DNA of 64,000 bases from Paucibacter aquatile. Lineage in GTDB: Bacteria > Pseudomonadota > Gammaproteobacteria > Burkholderiales > Burkholderiaceae_C. Below are positions 8,945-16,469 of this stretch, piece after piece. Numbering within the stretch: position 1 is the stretch's first letter; every line of letters begins with the position of its first letter. Below the pieces are notes generated by a model, which was given only the letters and a program-made list of their open reading frames with translations, did no database searches and was not told where the DNA came from. The position numbers were made by a program, and so were the translations under genes. The stretch is from assembly GCF_002885975.1 (NCBI RefSeq), contig NZ_POSP01000003.1, positions 1,984,001-2,048,000 of the forward strand. Reading direction: 5' to 3'.

Positions 8945-9314
8945 CAGGCTTCATGCAAAAGGCATTGAGCTTGTTGCCATCGAGATCACGGAAGTAGGCG
9001 GCAAAGAAGCCGCCGCCGCGCGGGCCTGGTGCGCCTTCGTCCTGGCCGCCCAGCTCCAGCGCCTTGGCGTGCAGGGCGATCACCTTCTCTTCGCTGTCCA
9101 CGGCCAGGGCGATCATCACGCCGTTGCCCACGCTGGCGGGCTGGCCATCAAATGGGGTGAGCAGGCCAAAACCCGGCTGGTCCATGCTGCGCCCCCAGGC
9201 GTAGCCGCGGTCGAAGGTCATCAGCCGCTGGATGCCGATGACCGCGAACAGCTGGTCGTAAAAGGCCGTGGCGCGGGGCAGGTCATTCGTGCCGAGGGTC
9301 GTGTAGCCAATCAT
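8940..9314 (-). CDS. VOC (glyoxalase/bleomycin-resistance fold) family protein
   Basis: A 124-residue protein with the vicinal-oxygen-chelate pattern: an N-terminal beta strand MIGYTTLGTNDLPRA, 'ATAFYDQLF' helix, and C-terminal 'FFAAYFRDLDGNKLNAFC', the 'RDxDGNxLE/A' segment typical of the fold. Many such proteins are small metal-dependent lyases, dioxygenases or resistance proteins; nothing here narrows the choice. The ATG at 9314 was chosen because AAAGG precedes it by about seven bases and because the fold begins at once; an upstream extension to 9392 adds no fold residues. It is convergent with the desuccinylase gene. Confidence 0.85.
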   Translation of the reverse strand: MIGYTTLGTNDLPRATAFYDQLFAVIGIQRLMTFDRGYAWGRSMDQPGFGLLTPFDGQPASVGNGVMIALAVDSEEKVIALHAKALELGGQDEGAPGPRGGGFFAAYFRDLDGNKLNAFCMKPE

Positions 9315-9442
9315 GGTGAGCCTTTCATGGGGAAGGGTTGGAACCGTGAATAGTGAAGCTTGAATCGCGATTCGTAAATCGGGAGTCAGCACCGCCTTGG
9401 GCGAACAACGCCCATCCTTCGCGACTCACGATTTCCCTCTCC

Positions 9443-10021
9443 TCAGCCCCGATCGAACTTGAAGACCGCCATGCTGGCCATCAGATTGGGGAAGCTGCGC
9501 ACCGTCTGGCCGTTCTGGATGCCGAAGCTGTCCAGCACGCGCAGGCGGTTCTTGCGCGCCAGCACCTCAAAGTCGGCATAGGTGCCGACGCGGATATTGG
9601 GCGTGTCGTACCACTCGTAGGGCAGCACGCGGGTCACCGGCATGCGGCCCATCAGCACCTGGGCGCGGTTGGCCCAGTGGGCGAAATTGGGGAAGCTGAC
9701 GATGCCGATGCGGCCCACGCGCGCAGTCTCGCGCAGCATGGCCTCGGTATTGCGCAGATGCTGCAAGGTTTCCAGCTGCAGCACCACATCAAAGCTCTGG
9801 TCCTCGAAGATGGACAAGCCCTCTTCCAGATTGAGCTGGATGACATTCACGCCGCGCTGGGCGCAGGCCAGCAGATTGGCATCGTCGAGCTCGACGCCAT
9901 AGCCGCTGCAGCCTTTGTGGCGGATCAGGTGATCGAGCAACTCACCGGTGCCGCAGCCCAGGTCGAGCACGCGCGAGCCAGCGGGCACCAGCGCGGCAAT
10001 ATGTTGCAGGATGGCGCTCAT
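9443..10021 (-). CDS. metW: Methionine biosynthesis protein MetW
   Basis: A 192-residue protein with a class I SAM-methyltransferase-like fold: motif I VLDLGCGTGELL near residue 20, then VELDDANLLAC and DVVLQLETLQHL. The family-specific region SFPNFAHWANRAQVLMGRMP followed by YEWYDTPNIR identifies MetW. MetW partners MetX in the O-acylhomoserine route to methionine in many Proteobacteria, and is thought to support MetX activity. The start codon at 10021 overlaps the metX stop (ATGA), so the two are translationally coupled and share the riboswitch-controlled transcript. Confidence 0.95.
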   Translation of the reverse strand: MSAILQHIAALVPAGSRVLDLGCGTGELLDHLIRHKGCSGYGVELDDANLLACAQRGVNVIQLNLEEGLSIFEDQSFDVVLQLETLQHLRNTEAMLRETARVGRIGIVSFPNFAHWANRAQVLMGRMPVTRVLPYEWYDTPNIRVGTYADFEVLARKNRLRVLDSFGIQNGQTVRSFPNLMASMAVFKFDRG

Positions 10022-11160
10022 GGCTGTTGTTCTCCGGCGATGCGTTGGAAGTAGGCGCGCAAGACGCCGTGGTAGCGGGGGTCTTCCAGCAGGAAGGCGT
10101 CGTGGCCATGCGGCGCGTCGATCTCGGCATAGGAGACATCGCGCTTGTTGTCGAGCAAGGCCTTGACGATTTCGCGCGAGCGGGCCGGGGAGAAGCGCCA
10201 GTCGGTGGTGAAACTGGCCAGCAGGTATTTGCAACGGGCGCTGGCGAAGGCACGGCTGAGGTTGCCGCCGTGCTCTCGCGCCGGGTCGAAGTAATCGAGC
10301 GCGCGCGTGATCAACAAGTAGGTGTTGGCATCGAAGTAGTCGCTGAACTTGTCGCCCTGATGGCGCAGATAGCTTTCGATCTGAAATTCGATGTCCTGCG
10401 TGCTGTAGCCCAGCTCGGCGGCGCGCAGCTCACGGCCGAACTTCTGCTCCATCGCATCGTCGGACAGGTAGGTGATGTGGCCGATCATGCGCGCCACACG
10501 CAGGCCGCGCTTGGGCACCACGCCATGCTCGTAGAAATGGCCGCCGTGGAAATCGGGGTCGGTGATGATGGCGCGGCGCGCCACCTCGTTGAAGGCGATG
10601 TTCTGTGCCGACAAGGCCGGTGCCGTGGCAATCGCGATGCAATGGCGCATGCGCTCGGGGTAGCGCAGCGACCAGTCCAGCGCCTGCATGCCGCCCAGCG
10701 AGCCGCCCAACACCGCGGCCAGCTGCTGCACGCCCAGCGCATCCAGCACGCGCGCCTGGGCATCCACCCAGTCCTGCACCGTCACCACCGGGAAATCGGC
10801 GCCGTAGACCTTGCCTGTGGCCGGGTTGATGTGCATGGGGCCGGTGGAGCCGAAGCAGGAGCCGAGGTTGTTGATGCCGATGACGAAGAACTTGTCGGTG
10901 TCCAGGGGCTTGCCGGGGCCGATCAGGTTGTCCCACCAGCCTTCGCTCTTGTCCTGGCCTTCGTAGGTGCCGGCCACATGGTGGCTGGCGTTCAGGGCAT
11001 GGCAGACCAGCACGGCATTGCTGCGCTCGGCATTGAGTGTGCCGTAGGTCTCGTAGACCATTTCATAGTCGCGCAGCTCGGCGCCGCTGCGCAGGCGCAA
11101 GGGCTGAGCAAAGGCCATGCGCTGGGGGGTGACATGGCCGAGCTGTCCTGCATGGGGCAT
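10018..11160 (-). CDS. metX: Homoserine O-acyltransferase MetX
   Basis: A 380-residue alpha/beta-hydrolase-fold acyltransferase that acylates homoserine in the first committed step of methionine synthesis. Visible signatures are LVCHALNASHHVAG, the GINNLGSCFGSTGP segment, the nucleophile elbow GGSLGGMQ (Ser near residue 155), and the C-terminal DAPHGHDAFLL carrying the catalytic His. Length is normal. Whether acetyl-CoA or succinyl-CoA is used cannot be decided here: many proteobacterial MetX proteins are succinyltransferases. The ATG at 11160 follows a GGAG ribosome-binding site. A SAM-II riboswitch and terminator lie in the leader, and metW overlaps its stop. Confidence 0.95.
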   Translation of the reverse strand: MPHAGQLGHVTPQRMAFAQPLRLRSGAELRDYEMVYETYGTLNAERSNAVLVCHALNASHHVAGTYEGQDKSEGWWDNLIGPGKPLDTDKFFVIGINNLGSCFGSTGPMHINPATGKVYGADFPVVTVQDWVDAQARVLDALGVQQLAAVLGGSLGGMQALDWSLRYPERMRHCIAIATAPALSAQNIAFNEVARRAIITDPDFHGGHFYEHGVVPKRGLRVARMIGHITYLSDDAMEQKFGRELRAAELGYSTQDIEFQIESYLRHQGDKFSDYFDANTYLLITRALDYFDPAREHGGNLSRAFASARCKYLLASFTTDWRFSPARSREIVKALLDNKRDVSYAEIDAPHGHDAFLLEDPRYHGVLRAYFQRIAGEQQP

Positions 11161-11172
11161 GGGGGACTCCTG

Positions 11173-11213
11173 AAAAAACAAAACCGGCGCCGCTGGGGGA
11201 AAGCGGACGCCGG
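11173..11213 (-). terminator. Attenuator hairpin in the metX leader
   Basis: On the minus strand, arms CCGGCGTCCGCT and AGCGGCGCCGG (11184-11213) form a GC-rich stem with one bulge, followed at once by TTTTGTTTTTT (11173-11183). This is a textbook intrinsic terminator placed between the SAM-II aptamer and the metX ribosome-binding site. The second arm's AGCGGC (11189-11194) can alternatively pair with GCCGCT in the aptamer 3' segment (11233-11238), so aptamer folding and terminator formation are linked. Confidence 0.8.
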
Positions 11214-11220
11214 CGGTGCG

Positions 11221-11277
11221 GAGTCCCTCTTTAGCGGCATTTTTTGAGCGCCCGCAATTCGGAACAAATCGGCGCTG
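11221..11277 (-). promoter_or_regulatory. SAM-II (metA/metX-type) riboswitch
   Basis: Read on the minus strand, the leader carries the conserved SAM-II elements in order: AGCGCC (P1 5' arm), GATTT, CCGAATTGC, GGGCGCT (P1 3' arm), an A-rich stretch AAAAAATG, and GCTAAAGAGGG. The order and spacing match the known SAM-II aptamer. P1 arms AGCGCC/GGCGCT are fully complementary. SAM-II binds S-adenosylmethionine and represses methionine-synthesis genes. Here it lies about 60 bases ahead of the metX start with an intrinsic terminator between, so control is probably by premature termination, unlike compact SAM-II forms that hide the ribosome-binding site. Confidence 0.9.
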
Positions 11278-11284
11278 AGTGGCA

Positions 11285-11314
11285 ATTATAGGCAAGCGCC
11301 AGGGCCGCCCTTCA
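11285..11314 (-). promoter_or_regulatory. Putative sigma-70 promoter of metX-metW
   Basis: A consensus -10 TATAAT lies on the minus strand at 11285-11290. A weak -35-like TGAAGG (11309-11314) is 18 bases upstream. Transcription would begin near 11278, exactly at the 5' edge of the SAM-II aptamer, which supports the call. Confidence 0.55.
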
Positions 11315-11337
11315 TGCCCAGGCAGTGGCACCCAGGT

Positions 11338-13206
11338 TCACGGCGCCGCGCACATGCAGTGCACAAAGGTGCTGAACGGTCGGCCCCGCTCGGCCATCTG
11401 GGTGGCAAAAGCCAGCTCGCCTTGCAACTGCTGCAGCGCCTTGGGCACCAGCACGCCGTCGCCCAAGCCCAGCTCTGCACGCACTGCAGCAGCCACCGAA
11501 GGCGCGACGATCTGGTCCAAGCTGGACAGCAGGCGCTCGAAGCGACCCATCTCGCGCTCGACATAGCTGAGCTTGGGCACCCCCTCGAGCTTGGCCAAGC
11601 TGGCGGCGGCACGCACGGCGTCGTCGAAACTGCCCAAGCGGTCAATCAGGCCGCGCTGCTTGGCCTGCGCTCCGGTCCAGACCCGGCCTTGCGCCACGGC
11701 GTCGATTTCAGCCACGCTCTTCTTACGCGCGGCTGCGGTCTTGGCGGTGAATTCGTCATAGATGTGGTTGATGCCCTGCTGCACGGCCGTGGCCATGCGC
11801 GGGTCCAGCGGCCGGCGCGGGTCGAAACCGCCAGTCATCCAGGTGGTGGTGTGGCCGCCAGTGTGGATGGACAGCTTGTCCAGCAGCTTGTCGGCCGTGG
11901 GCAGCATGCCGAAAACACCGATAGAACCGGTGATGGTGGCCGGGTCAGCGATCACCTGGTCCGAGGACATGGACACCCAATAGCCGCCCGAGGCCGCCAC
12001 ATCGCCCATGGAGATGACCACGGGCTTGCCCGCTTTCTGTGTCAGCTCCAGCTCGCGGCGGATGATCTCGGACGCAAAGGCACTGCCGCCAGGCGAATTG
12101 ACACGCAGCACCACGGCCTTGACCTTGTCGTCCTCGCGCGCCTGGCGGATCAGACGGGCGGTTGAATCGCCGCCGATGCGGCCGGCCGAGGCGTCACCAT
12201 CGACGATCTCGCCCTCAGCGACAACCACGCCCACAGCATCGCCCTGCGGGTTCTGCGGCTTGAGATAGGCCTGGTATTCGGCCATGGAGACCTGGCGGAA
12301 GCTCTTGCCTTTGTCATCCTTGGCACCGCGCTGGATCAGCAACTCGCGCATCTCGTCGCGGGTTTTGAGGCCATCGACCAGCTTGCCCTGCAAGGCCATC
12401 TTGGCGGTGTCGCCCTTGAGGGCCGTGAGCGTTTCGGGCAGCACCTCGATGCTCTTGGCGATGCTGCCCTTAGGCAGCTTACGGGCTGTCTCGACGGTGC
12501 CGGTGTAGCGCTCCCAGAGGTCGCCGTAGAGATAGGCATCGGCTTCCAGGGCCTCCTTGGACGGACCATTGGCAAAGTACGGTTCGGCAGCGTTCTTGAA
12601 GGCGCCGACGCGCAGCACATTGGCGCTGACGCCCAGGCGGTCGAGTGCGTCCTTGTAGTAGGTGCGGTAGCGGCCGAAGCCCTCGATCATCACCATGCCC
12701 AAGGGGTGCAGATAGACCTCGTTGGCGCGTGCAGCCAGGTAATAACCACGCTGGCTGTAGCCGTCACCATAGGCCAGCACCGGCTTGCCTTTGGCCTTGA
12801 AGCGGTCCAGAGCTGCGGCCACCTCAGCCATGCTGGCCATGCCGCCGCCGGCAAACTCATCGAGCTGCAAGAGCACGCTGCCGACCTGGGGGTCGAGCGC
12901 GGCGGCGTCCAGGGTGGCCAGCACATCGCGCACACGCGTCTGGCGCTGGTGATTGCCTTGCAACTGAGCCATGGCTTGGTCTCGGGCCGAGCCCGAAAAC
13001 TGTTCAACCAGTGGGCCTTGCAGATTCAGCACCAGGGTGGTCTTTTCCTTCAGCGGCGCCGGGCCGCGCGAAAACAGGGCCACCGCGAGCAGCACCAGCA
13101 GCAACAGCAGCAAGAGGTTGAGCAAGGCGCGCCGGCTGGCGTCGAGCAACCACCAAAACTTAGCCACCACCCACCACAGGCCCGAAAACACTTGCTTGAC
13201 TGCCAT
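11338..13206 (-). CDS. sppA: Signal peptide peptidase SppA, 67-kDa type
   Basis: A 622-residue inner-membrane serine protease that degrades cleaved signal peptides. A single N-terminal membrane span (LLNLLLLLLLVLLAVALF, about residues 28-47) anchors two tandem peptidase S49 domains. The catalytic Lys is expected in VGAFKNAAEPY (near residue 203) and the nucleophile Ser in MGDVAASGGYW (near residue 405), matching the Lys-Ser dyad of E. coli SppA. Length fits the long gammaproteobacterial/betaproteobacterial type. It is upstream of metX on the same strand, but metX has its own promoter. The last bases lie within about 25 bp of that promoter. Confidence 0.95.
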   Translation of the reverse strand: MAVKQVFSGLWWVVAKFWWLLDASRRALLNLLLLLLLVLLAVALFSRGPAPLKEKTTLVLNLQGPLVEQFSGSARDQAMAQLQGNHQRQTRVRDVLATLDAAALDPQVGSVLLQLDEFAGGGMASMAEVAAALDRFKAKGKPVLAYGDGYSQRGYYLAARANEVYLHPLGMVMIEGFGRYRTYYKDALDRLGVSANVLRVGAFKNAAEPYFANGPSKEALEADAYLYGDLWERYTGTVETARKLPKGSIAKSIEVLPETLTALKGDTAKMALQGKLVDGLKTRDEMRELLIQRGAKDDKGKSFRQVSMAEYQAYLKPQNPQGDAVGVVVAEGEIVDGDASAGRIGGDSTARLIRQAREDDKVKAVVLRVNSPGGSAFASEIIRRELELTQKAGKPVVISMGDVAASGGYWVSMSSDQVIADPATITGSIGVFGMLPTADKLLDKLSIHTGGHTTTWMTGGFDPRRPLDPRMATAVQQGINHIYDEFTAKTAAARKKSVAEIDAVAQGRVWTGAQAKQRGLIDRLGSFDDAVRAAASLAKLEGVPKLSYVEREMGRFERLLSSLDQIVAPSVAAAVRAELGLGDGVLVPKALQQLQGELAFATQMAERGRPFSTFVHCMCAAP

Positions 13207-13303
13207 GCCGGCTCCCCCATTGAAAGGACGTGCGCGATGCCATCACCGCGCGCCGTCGATTGTGCAGCAGGGTCTGGCTCGAAGCCGAAAGCCAGGGGCT
13301 GGC

Positions 13304-13936
13304 TCAGGCACCAGGCTCGTTCGGCGCCCAGAGCGGCAGCTTCTCCATCGCCGCCTCGAACCAGGCCGTGGCCAGCAAGCCCTGCAACCAGGCCTGCAGA
13401 GCCGGCAAAGTTGCGGCCGCAAAAGCGGCCGGATCGACGGCGGCGAACTGGCGCACAAAAGGCAGCAAGGCCAGATCGGCAAGGCCGAAGCGCGGCCCAC
13501 ACAGAAAGGCCTGCGCCTGCAAGGCCTGCTCCATGGGCTGCAGTTGCAGGGTCAGCGCAGCTTCGAACATGAGCGCCGGCTGATCGGGCGGCTGCTGACG
13601 CTGCGGGTACTTGTATCGGTCCAGCAGGCGTTTGAATGGGCCGTCATTGCGCTCGATCCAGGCCATCTGCTCCACCATTGGGGCGACGCTCAAGCAGCCG
13701 GCCGGGTCGTTCTGCGCCAGCGCCCAGCACATGATGTCCAGGCTCTGCTCCAGCACCTGCCCGTCCGGCAGGACCATGACCGGCACCGTACCCTTGGGCG
13801 AGGCTTGCAGCAGAGCCGCAGGTTTGGCGCGCAGTTCGATCTCGCGCGACTGCACCGCCACACCGGCATGTCGCAAGGCGAGGCGGGCCCGCATGGCATA
13901 GGGGCATCGGCGAAAGGTGTAGAGCACAGGCAGCAC
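13304..13936 (-). CDS. Glutathione S-transferase family protein
   Basis: A 210-residue cytosolic transferase. The N-terminal thioredoxin-like domain opens with LYTFRRCPYAMRARLAL; Cys11 in CPYA is the likely glutathione-contacting residue, as in beta/omega-like enzymes. The cis-Pro segment KGTVPVMV and the glutathione gamma-Glu contact LEQSLDIMCWAL are also present. The C-terminal half is all-helical as usual. The substrate is unknown. It is separated from sppA by 97 bp and probably has its own expression. Confidence 0.9.
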   Translation of the reverse strand: MLPVLYTFRRCPYAMRARLALRHAGVAVQSREIELRAKPAALLQASPKGTVPVMVLPDGQVLEQSLDIMCWALAQNDPAGCLSVAPMVEQMAWIERNDGPFKRLLDRYKYPQRQQPPDQPALMFEAALTLQLQPMEQALQAQAFLCGPRFGLADLALLPFVRQFAAVDPAAFAAATLPALQAWLQGLLATAWFEAAMEKLPLWAPNEPGA

Positions 13937-14047
13937 GGCGGCGATTGTGCGGCAAGCGCATCACCCCCCGCTTTCAACACCCCGGATCGCGGGGTTGTTG
14001 CGCCCGGGCTGGGCTGCACAATGCAGCGCTTGCATTTGCTGATCCCC

Positions 14048-14737
14048 ATGTCCTCCGTTTTCCTGCTGCGCCGCGCGTCCAAATCTCTCGAGTCTTCGCG
14101 CACAGCCCTGGCCGAAGACGGCCGCTGGCAGATCGCCGGCAGCAGCGAGCGCGCCACTGACTGCCTGCCCGCCCTGCGCGCCAGCGGCGCCCAGTTTCTG
14201 GCCTGCGATCTGCGCCTGGCCGATGGCCATGTGCGCCGCCTGCTGCAGCAACTGCGCCGCCTGCCCGAGGCGCCCAAGGTGCTGCTGCTCAGCTCCTGCG
14301 CCCACGACACCATGCTGTTCGACACCCTGGCCGATGGCGCCCATGGCTATATGGTCGAGTGCGAACGCGGCAGCAGCCTGCCTCAGGCCCTGAGCCAGCT
14401 GCAAGACGGCCAGGCCCTGATGTCACCCGAGCTGGCGCGCCAGACCCTGCAGAGCATGGGCCTGAGCCGCATCAGCCTGGAACGCGCACAGGCCCTGTCC
14501 GCCGCGCAAGACCTGACCCCAGCCGCGGGCCTGGATTGCGAGCCCGACCAGGTGTTCAACGAGCTGACCCGAGCCGACCAGCACCTGCTCAGCCTGATCG
14601 CCCTCGGCCGCCTGCCGGCCGAGATCGCCCAGCTCTGGCGCCTGGCCAGCGAGGACGTAGGTCGCCGCCTCAGCGCCATCTACGGCAAGCTGCACCGCTG
14701 GCAAGCCGCGCGCAGCCTGGATCTGGCGCTGGCCTGA
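14048..14737 (+). CDS. Degenerate receiver plus LuxR/NarL-like DNA-binding protein
   Basis: A 229-residue protein resembling a NarL-type response regulator. The N-terminal half has the receiver-like order of strands (SVFLLRRASKSL, FLACDLRLADG, KVLLLSS, GAHGYMVE), with Asp in FLACDLRLAD as possible phosphoacceptor. The usual acidic pair after strand 1 and the invariant Lys are not seen. The C-terminus (LTRADQHLLSLIALGRLPAEIAQLWRLA, then VGRRLSAIYGKLHRW) fits a helix-turn-helix of the GerE type in poorly conserved form. An upstream ATG at 14021 is also possible. No histidine kinase is adjacent. It may act without phosphorylation; this is inference. Confidence 0.65.
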   Translation: MSSVFLLRRASKSLESSRTALAEDGRWQIAGSSERATDCLPALRASGAQFLACDLRLADGHVRRLLQQLRRLPEAPKVLLLSSCAHDTMLFDTLADGAHGYMVECERGSSLPQALSQLQDGQALMSPELARQTLQSMGLSRISLERAQALSAAQDLTPAAGLDCEPDQVFNELTRADQHLLSLIALGRLPAEIAQLWRLASEDVGRRLSAIYGKLHRWQAARSLDLALA

Positions 14738-14763
14738 ACAGGCGCGCAAGCACGCCGCCACGA

Positions 14764-14793
14764 AAGAAAAAAGGCCCGCCATGCCGGCAGGCC
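14764..14793 (-). terminator. Intrinsic terminator after the 14825-15538 gene
   Basis: On the minus strand GGCCTGCC and GGCGGGCC pair over eight base pairs (one G-T) around a GGCAT loop (14773-14793), followed by TTTTTTCTTTC (14764-14772 and just beyond). Position is right for ending the PEP-CTERM gene transcript. It also separates it from the convergent response-regulator-like gene. Confidence 0.75.
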
Positions 14794-14824
14794 CTCTTGA
14801 TGATGCCCGAGAACACCCCGGGGC

Positions 14825-15538
14825 TCAGCCCCCCGAACGACGGCGGCGGACCAGCAGACCCACCGCCCCCATGCCTGCCAGCATCAGGAGGTAGCTGCTG
14901 GGCTCCGGCACCGGCGCAGCCACCAGGGCATCGACCGAGCTTTCATACGCCGCCTCGCTCAGGCCGCGGTTGAAGACAATGTAGAAGGAGTCGGAGGCCG
15001 CGTAGTCGTCCGACTTCAGCTTCAGCTCGATCATGTAGGCACCCACGGGTGCGTTAGGCGTCACCGACATCTTCAGATGGTCATGGATGGTGCCGGCCGC
15101 GGACACCTCGGAGACATACTGAGTCTCGCCCTGGCTCACGCCGCCGAGGCTCCAGGTGGTCGGTGCATCCTGATAGACATCAGCGATGGTCACGCCAAGA
15201 CCGGCCGCCGGCGCGCCCCAGTTCACGCCATTCCAGAAGCTCAAGGCGCCCAAGCCCTCGAAGGAAATCAATGCGCCCGGCTTGAGCAGGCTGCCGGCCT
15301 GGGTCTGAAAGCCGGGGTCCTTGGTGGCCCAGGGGCCGCTGGCGAGGTCACCGAAGTCGGCCTCGTAGATGTTGAAGCCGGTCACCCCGTGGGTTTCAAA
15401 ATGCGAGCCGCCAACGACCAGCTTTCCGTTGAGGGCAGAGACGGCAATGTCGCCGGCATGATCTTCACCCGCTGCGGCCCAGACCGGCAGCACGGCAAGG
15501 GCCGCAAAGGCCAGCTTGATGGACAGTTTCTTCAGCAT
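14825..15538 (-). CDS. PEP-CTERM exported protein, choice-of-anchor M / All3515-like
   Basis: A 237-residue exported protein: signal peptide (MLKKLSIKLAFAALAVLPVW, cleavage near AAAG), a roughly 190-residue domain, and a PEP-CTERM tail (VPEPSSY, membrane helix, RRRR) for exosortase-type sorting. The domain has the marks TGFNIYEADFGD, GPWATKDPGFQTQ, GLGALSFWNG and HDHLKMSVTP...GAYMIELKL. It matches my memory of the family called 'Zur-repressed PEP-CTERM protein, All3515 family' (choice-of-anchor M domain), tied to zinc starvation. The His-x-His of HDHL is a possible metal site. The start at 15538 follows AGGAG. A TGCAA-N5-TTGCA operator lies upstream. Confidence 0.8.
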   Translation of the reverse strand: MLKKLSIKLAFAALAVLPVWAAAGEDHAGDIAVSALNGKLVVGGSHFETHGVTGFNIYEADFGDLASGPWATKDPGFQTQAGSLLKPGALISFEGLGALSFWNGVNWGAPAAGLGVTIADVYQDAPTTWSLGGVSQGETQYVSEVSAAGTIHDHLKMSVTPNAPVGAYMIELKLKSDDYAASDSFYIVFNRGLSEAAYESSVDALVAAPVPEPSSYLLMLAGMGAVGLLVRRRRSGG

Positions 15539-15610
15539 GAACAATCTCCTAGCAGTGATTTCAAATGGAAGGTGTGGATCGACCCGATGGCAGGAACAAC
15601 CCGTCAATTA

Positions 15611-15625
15611 TGCAACTCACTTGCA
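15611..15625. promoter_or_regulatory. Palindromic operator (putative Zur box), copy 1
   Basis: TGCAACTCACTTGCA, a 7-1-7 inverted repeat, lies 73 bases ahead of the 15538 start. On the minus strand a CATAAT -10-like hexamer overlaps its downstream edge (15606-15611). The same TGCAAnTnAnTTGCA pattern occurs twice more, at 18695 and 18718. The 7-1-7 form fits Fur-family repressors, and a Fur-family gene lies at 23312-23803. Confidence 0.6.
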
Positions 15626-15638
15626 TTTAAGAACCGCA

Positions 15639-16382
15639 TCACCCCCTAGTTGAAGGGTCCGCCCTGCGCCCCGCCGAATGGCGCCGCGAAACGCCCCAAA
15701 GCAGCAGCACACCCAGGAACCAGACGCCGGCCGAGGCCGGCTCGGGGACCGGTGAGGCCTGGATAAGGGCTTCGCGCGCACGCTGAAAAGCCGCTTCATC
15801 CAGGCCGCGGTTCAGGATCATGTAGAACGGGTCCGAGCTCAGATAGTCCGCGGAGTTCAGCCGCAAGGTGATCTGGTAGGCACCGACCGCGGCACCTTCG
15901 GTGATCGAGAACACCAGGTGCTCATGCAGCTTGCCGGACGCGCTGGTCTCACCCAGCAACTGGCTGGCCCCGGGGCTCACCCCGGCGGACGACCAGAGGC
16001 TCTCCGCCTCCAGGTAATCGGACACCGCAAGCTGGGTGCCAGCCGCAGCCAGGCTCCAGCTGGCACCGTCCCAGAAGCCGAGCGCGCCCAGGCCTTCAAA
16101 GCCGATCTCCCCCCCGGGCTTGAGCCGCTCGCTGCCCTGGGTCTGGAAGCCGGGGTTGCTGGTGGCCCAAGGGCCGTGAAAGAGATCGCCGAGGTCGGCG
16201 CGGTAGATGTTGAATCCCGTCGAGGCCTGAACCTCGACCCGCTGCCCACCCAGCTTCAGCTGCCCCTCGCGGGCAAACACGGCCACATCGCCAGGGTGAT
16301 CGGCCGCCCAGGCCGATGCCGCTGCGCCTGCAGCCAGAAGGCCGGCGCTCAAGCCACGCAGCAGGTTTCCTGTTGTCATCAT
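15639..16382 (-). CDS. PEP-CTERM exported protein, paralogue of the 14825-15538 product
   Basis: A 247-residue exported protein with signal peptide (LLRGLSAGLLAAGAAASAWA), the same domain as its neighbour (TGFNIYRADLGD, GPWATSNPGFQTQ, GLGALGFWDG, LHEHLVFSIT, VGAYQITLRL) and a PEP-CTERM tail (SPVPEPASAG, hydrophobic helix, SRRH). The tail after the helix is longer than usual. The His-x-His pair is conserved as HEH. It was probably made by tandem duplication. The ATG at 16382 follows GAGGAAGGGA; an in-frame GTG at 16394 lies just upstream. No palindromic operator is seen directly ahead, so it may be transcribed with the 16470-18680 gene. Confidence 0.78.
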   Translation of the reverse strand: MMTTGNLLRGLSAGLLAAGAAASAWAADHPGDVAVFAREGQLKLGGQRVEVQASTGFNIYRADLGDLFHGPWATSNPGFQTQGSERLKPGGEIGFEGLGALGFWDGASWSLAAAGTQLAVSDYLEAESLWSSAGVSPGASQLLGETSASGKLHEHLVFSITEGAAVGAYQITLRLNSADYLSSDPFYMILNRGLDEAAFQRAREALIQASPVPEPASAGVWFLGVLLLWGVSRRHSAGRRADPSTRG

Positions 16383-16387
16383 TCCCT

Positions 16388-16453
16388 TCCTCACTCCTCA
16401 CTCCTCACTCAGTCAGTCAAATCGAACAAACAAACAAACAAACAAAAAAACAA
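16388..16453. repeat. Short tandem repeats in the leader of the 16382 gene
   Basis: On the minus strand this stretch reads as a poly-T/G tract with about four to five TTTG units (16427-16446), then GACT repeats, then GAGTGAG units (16390-16412) that include the ribosome-binding purines. Such simple repeats stand out against the GC-rich background and can vary by slippage. Confidence 0.7.
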
Positions 16454-16469
16454 GAGCACGCGCTCAGGC

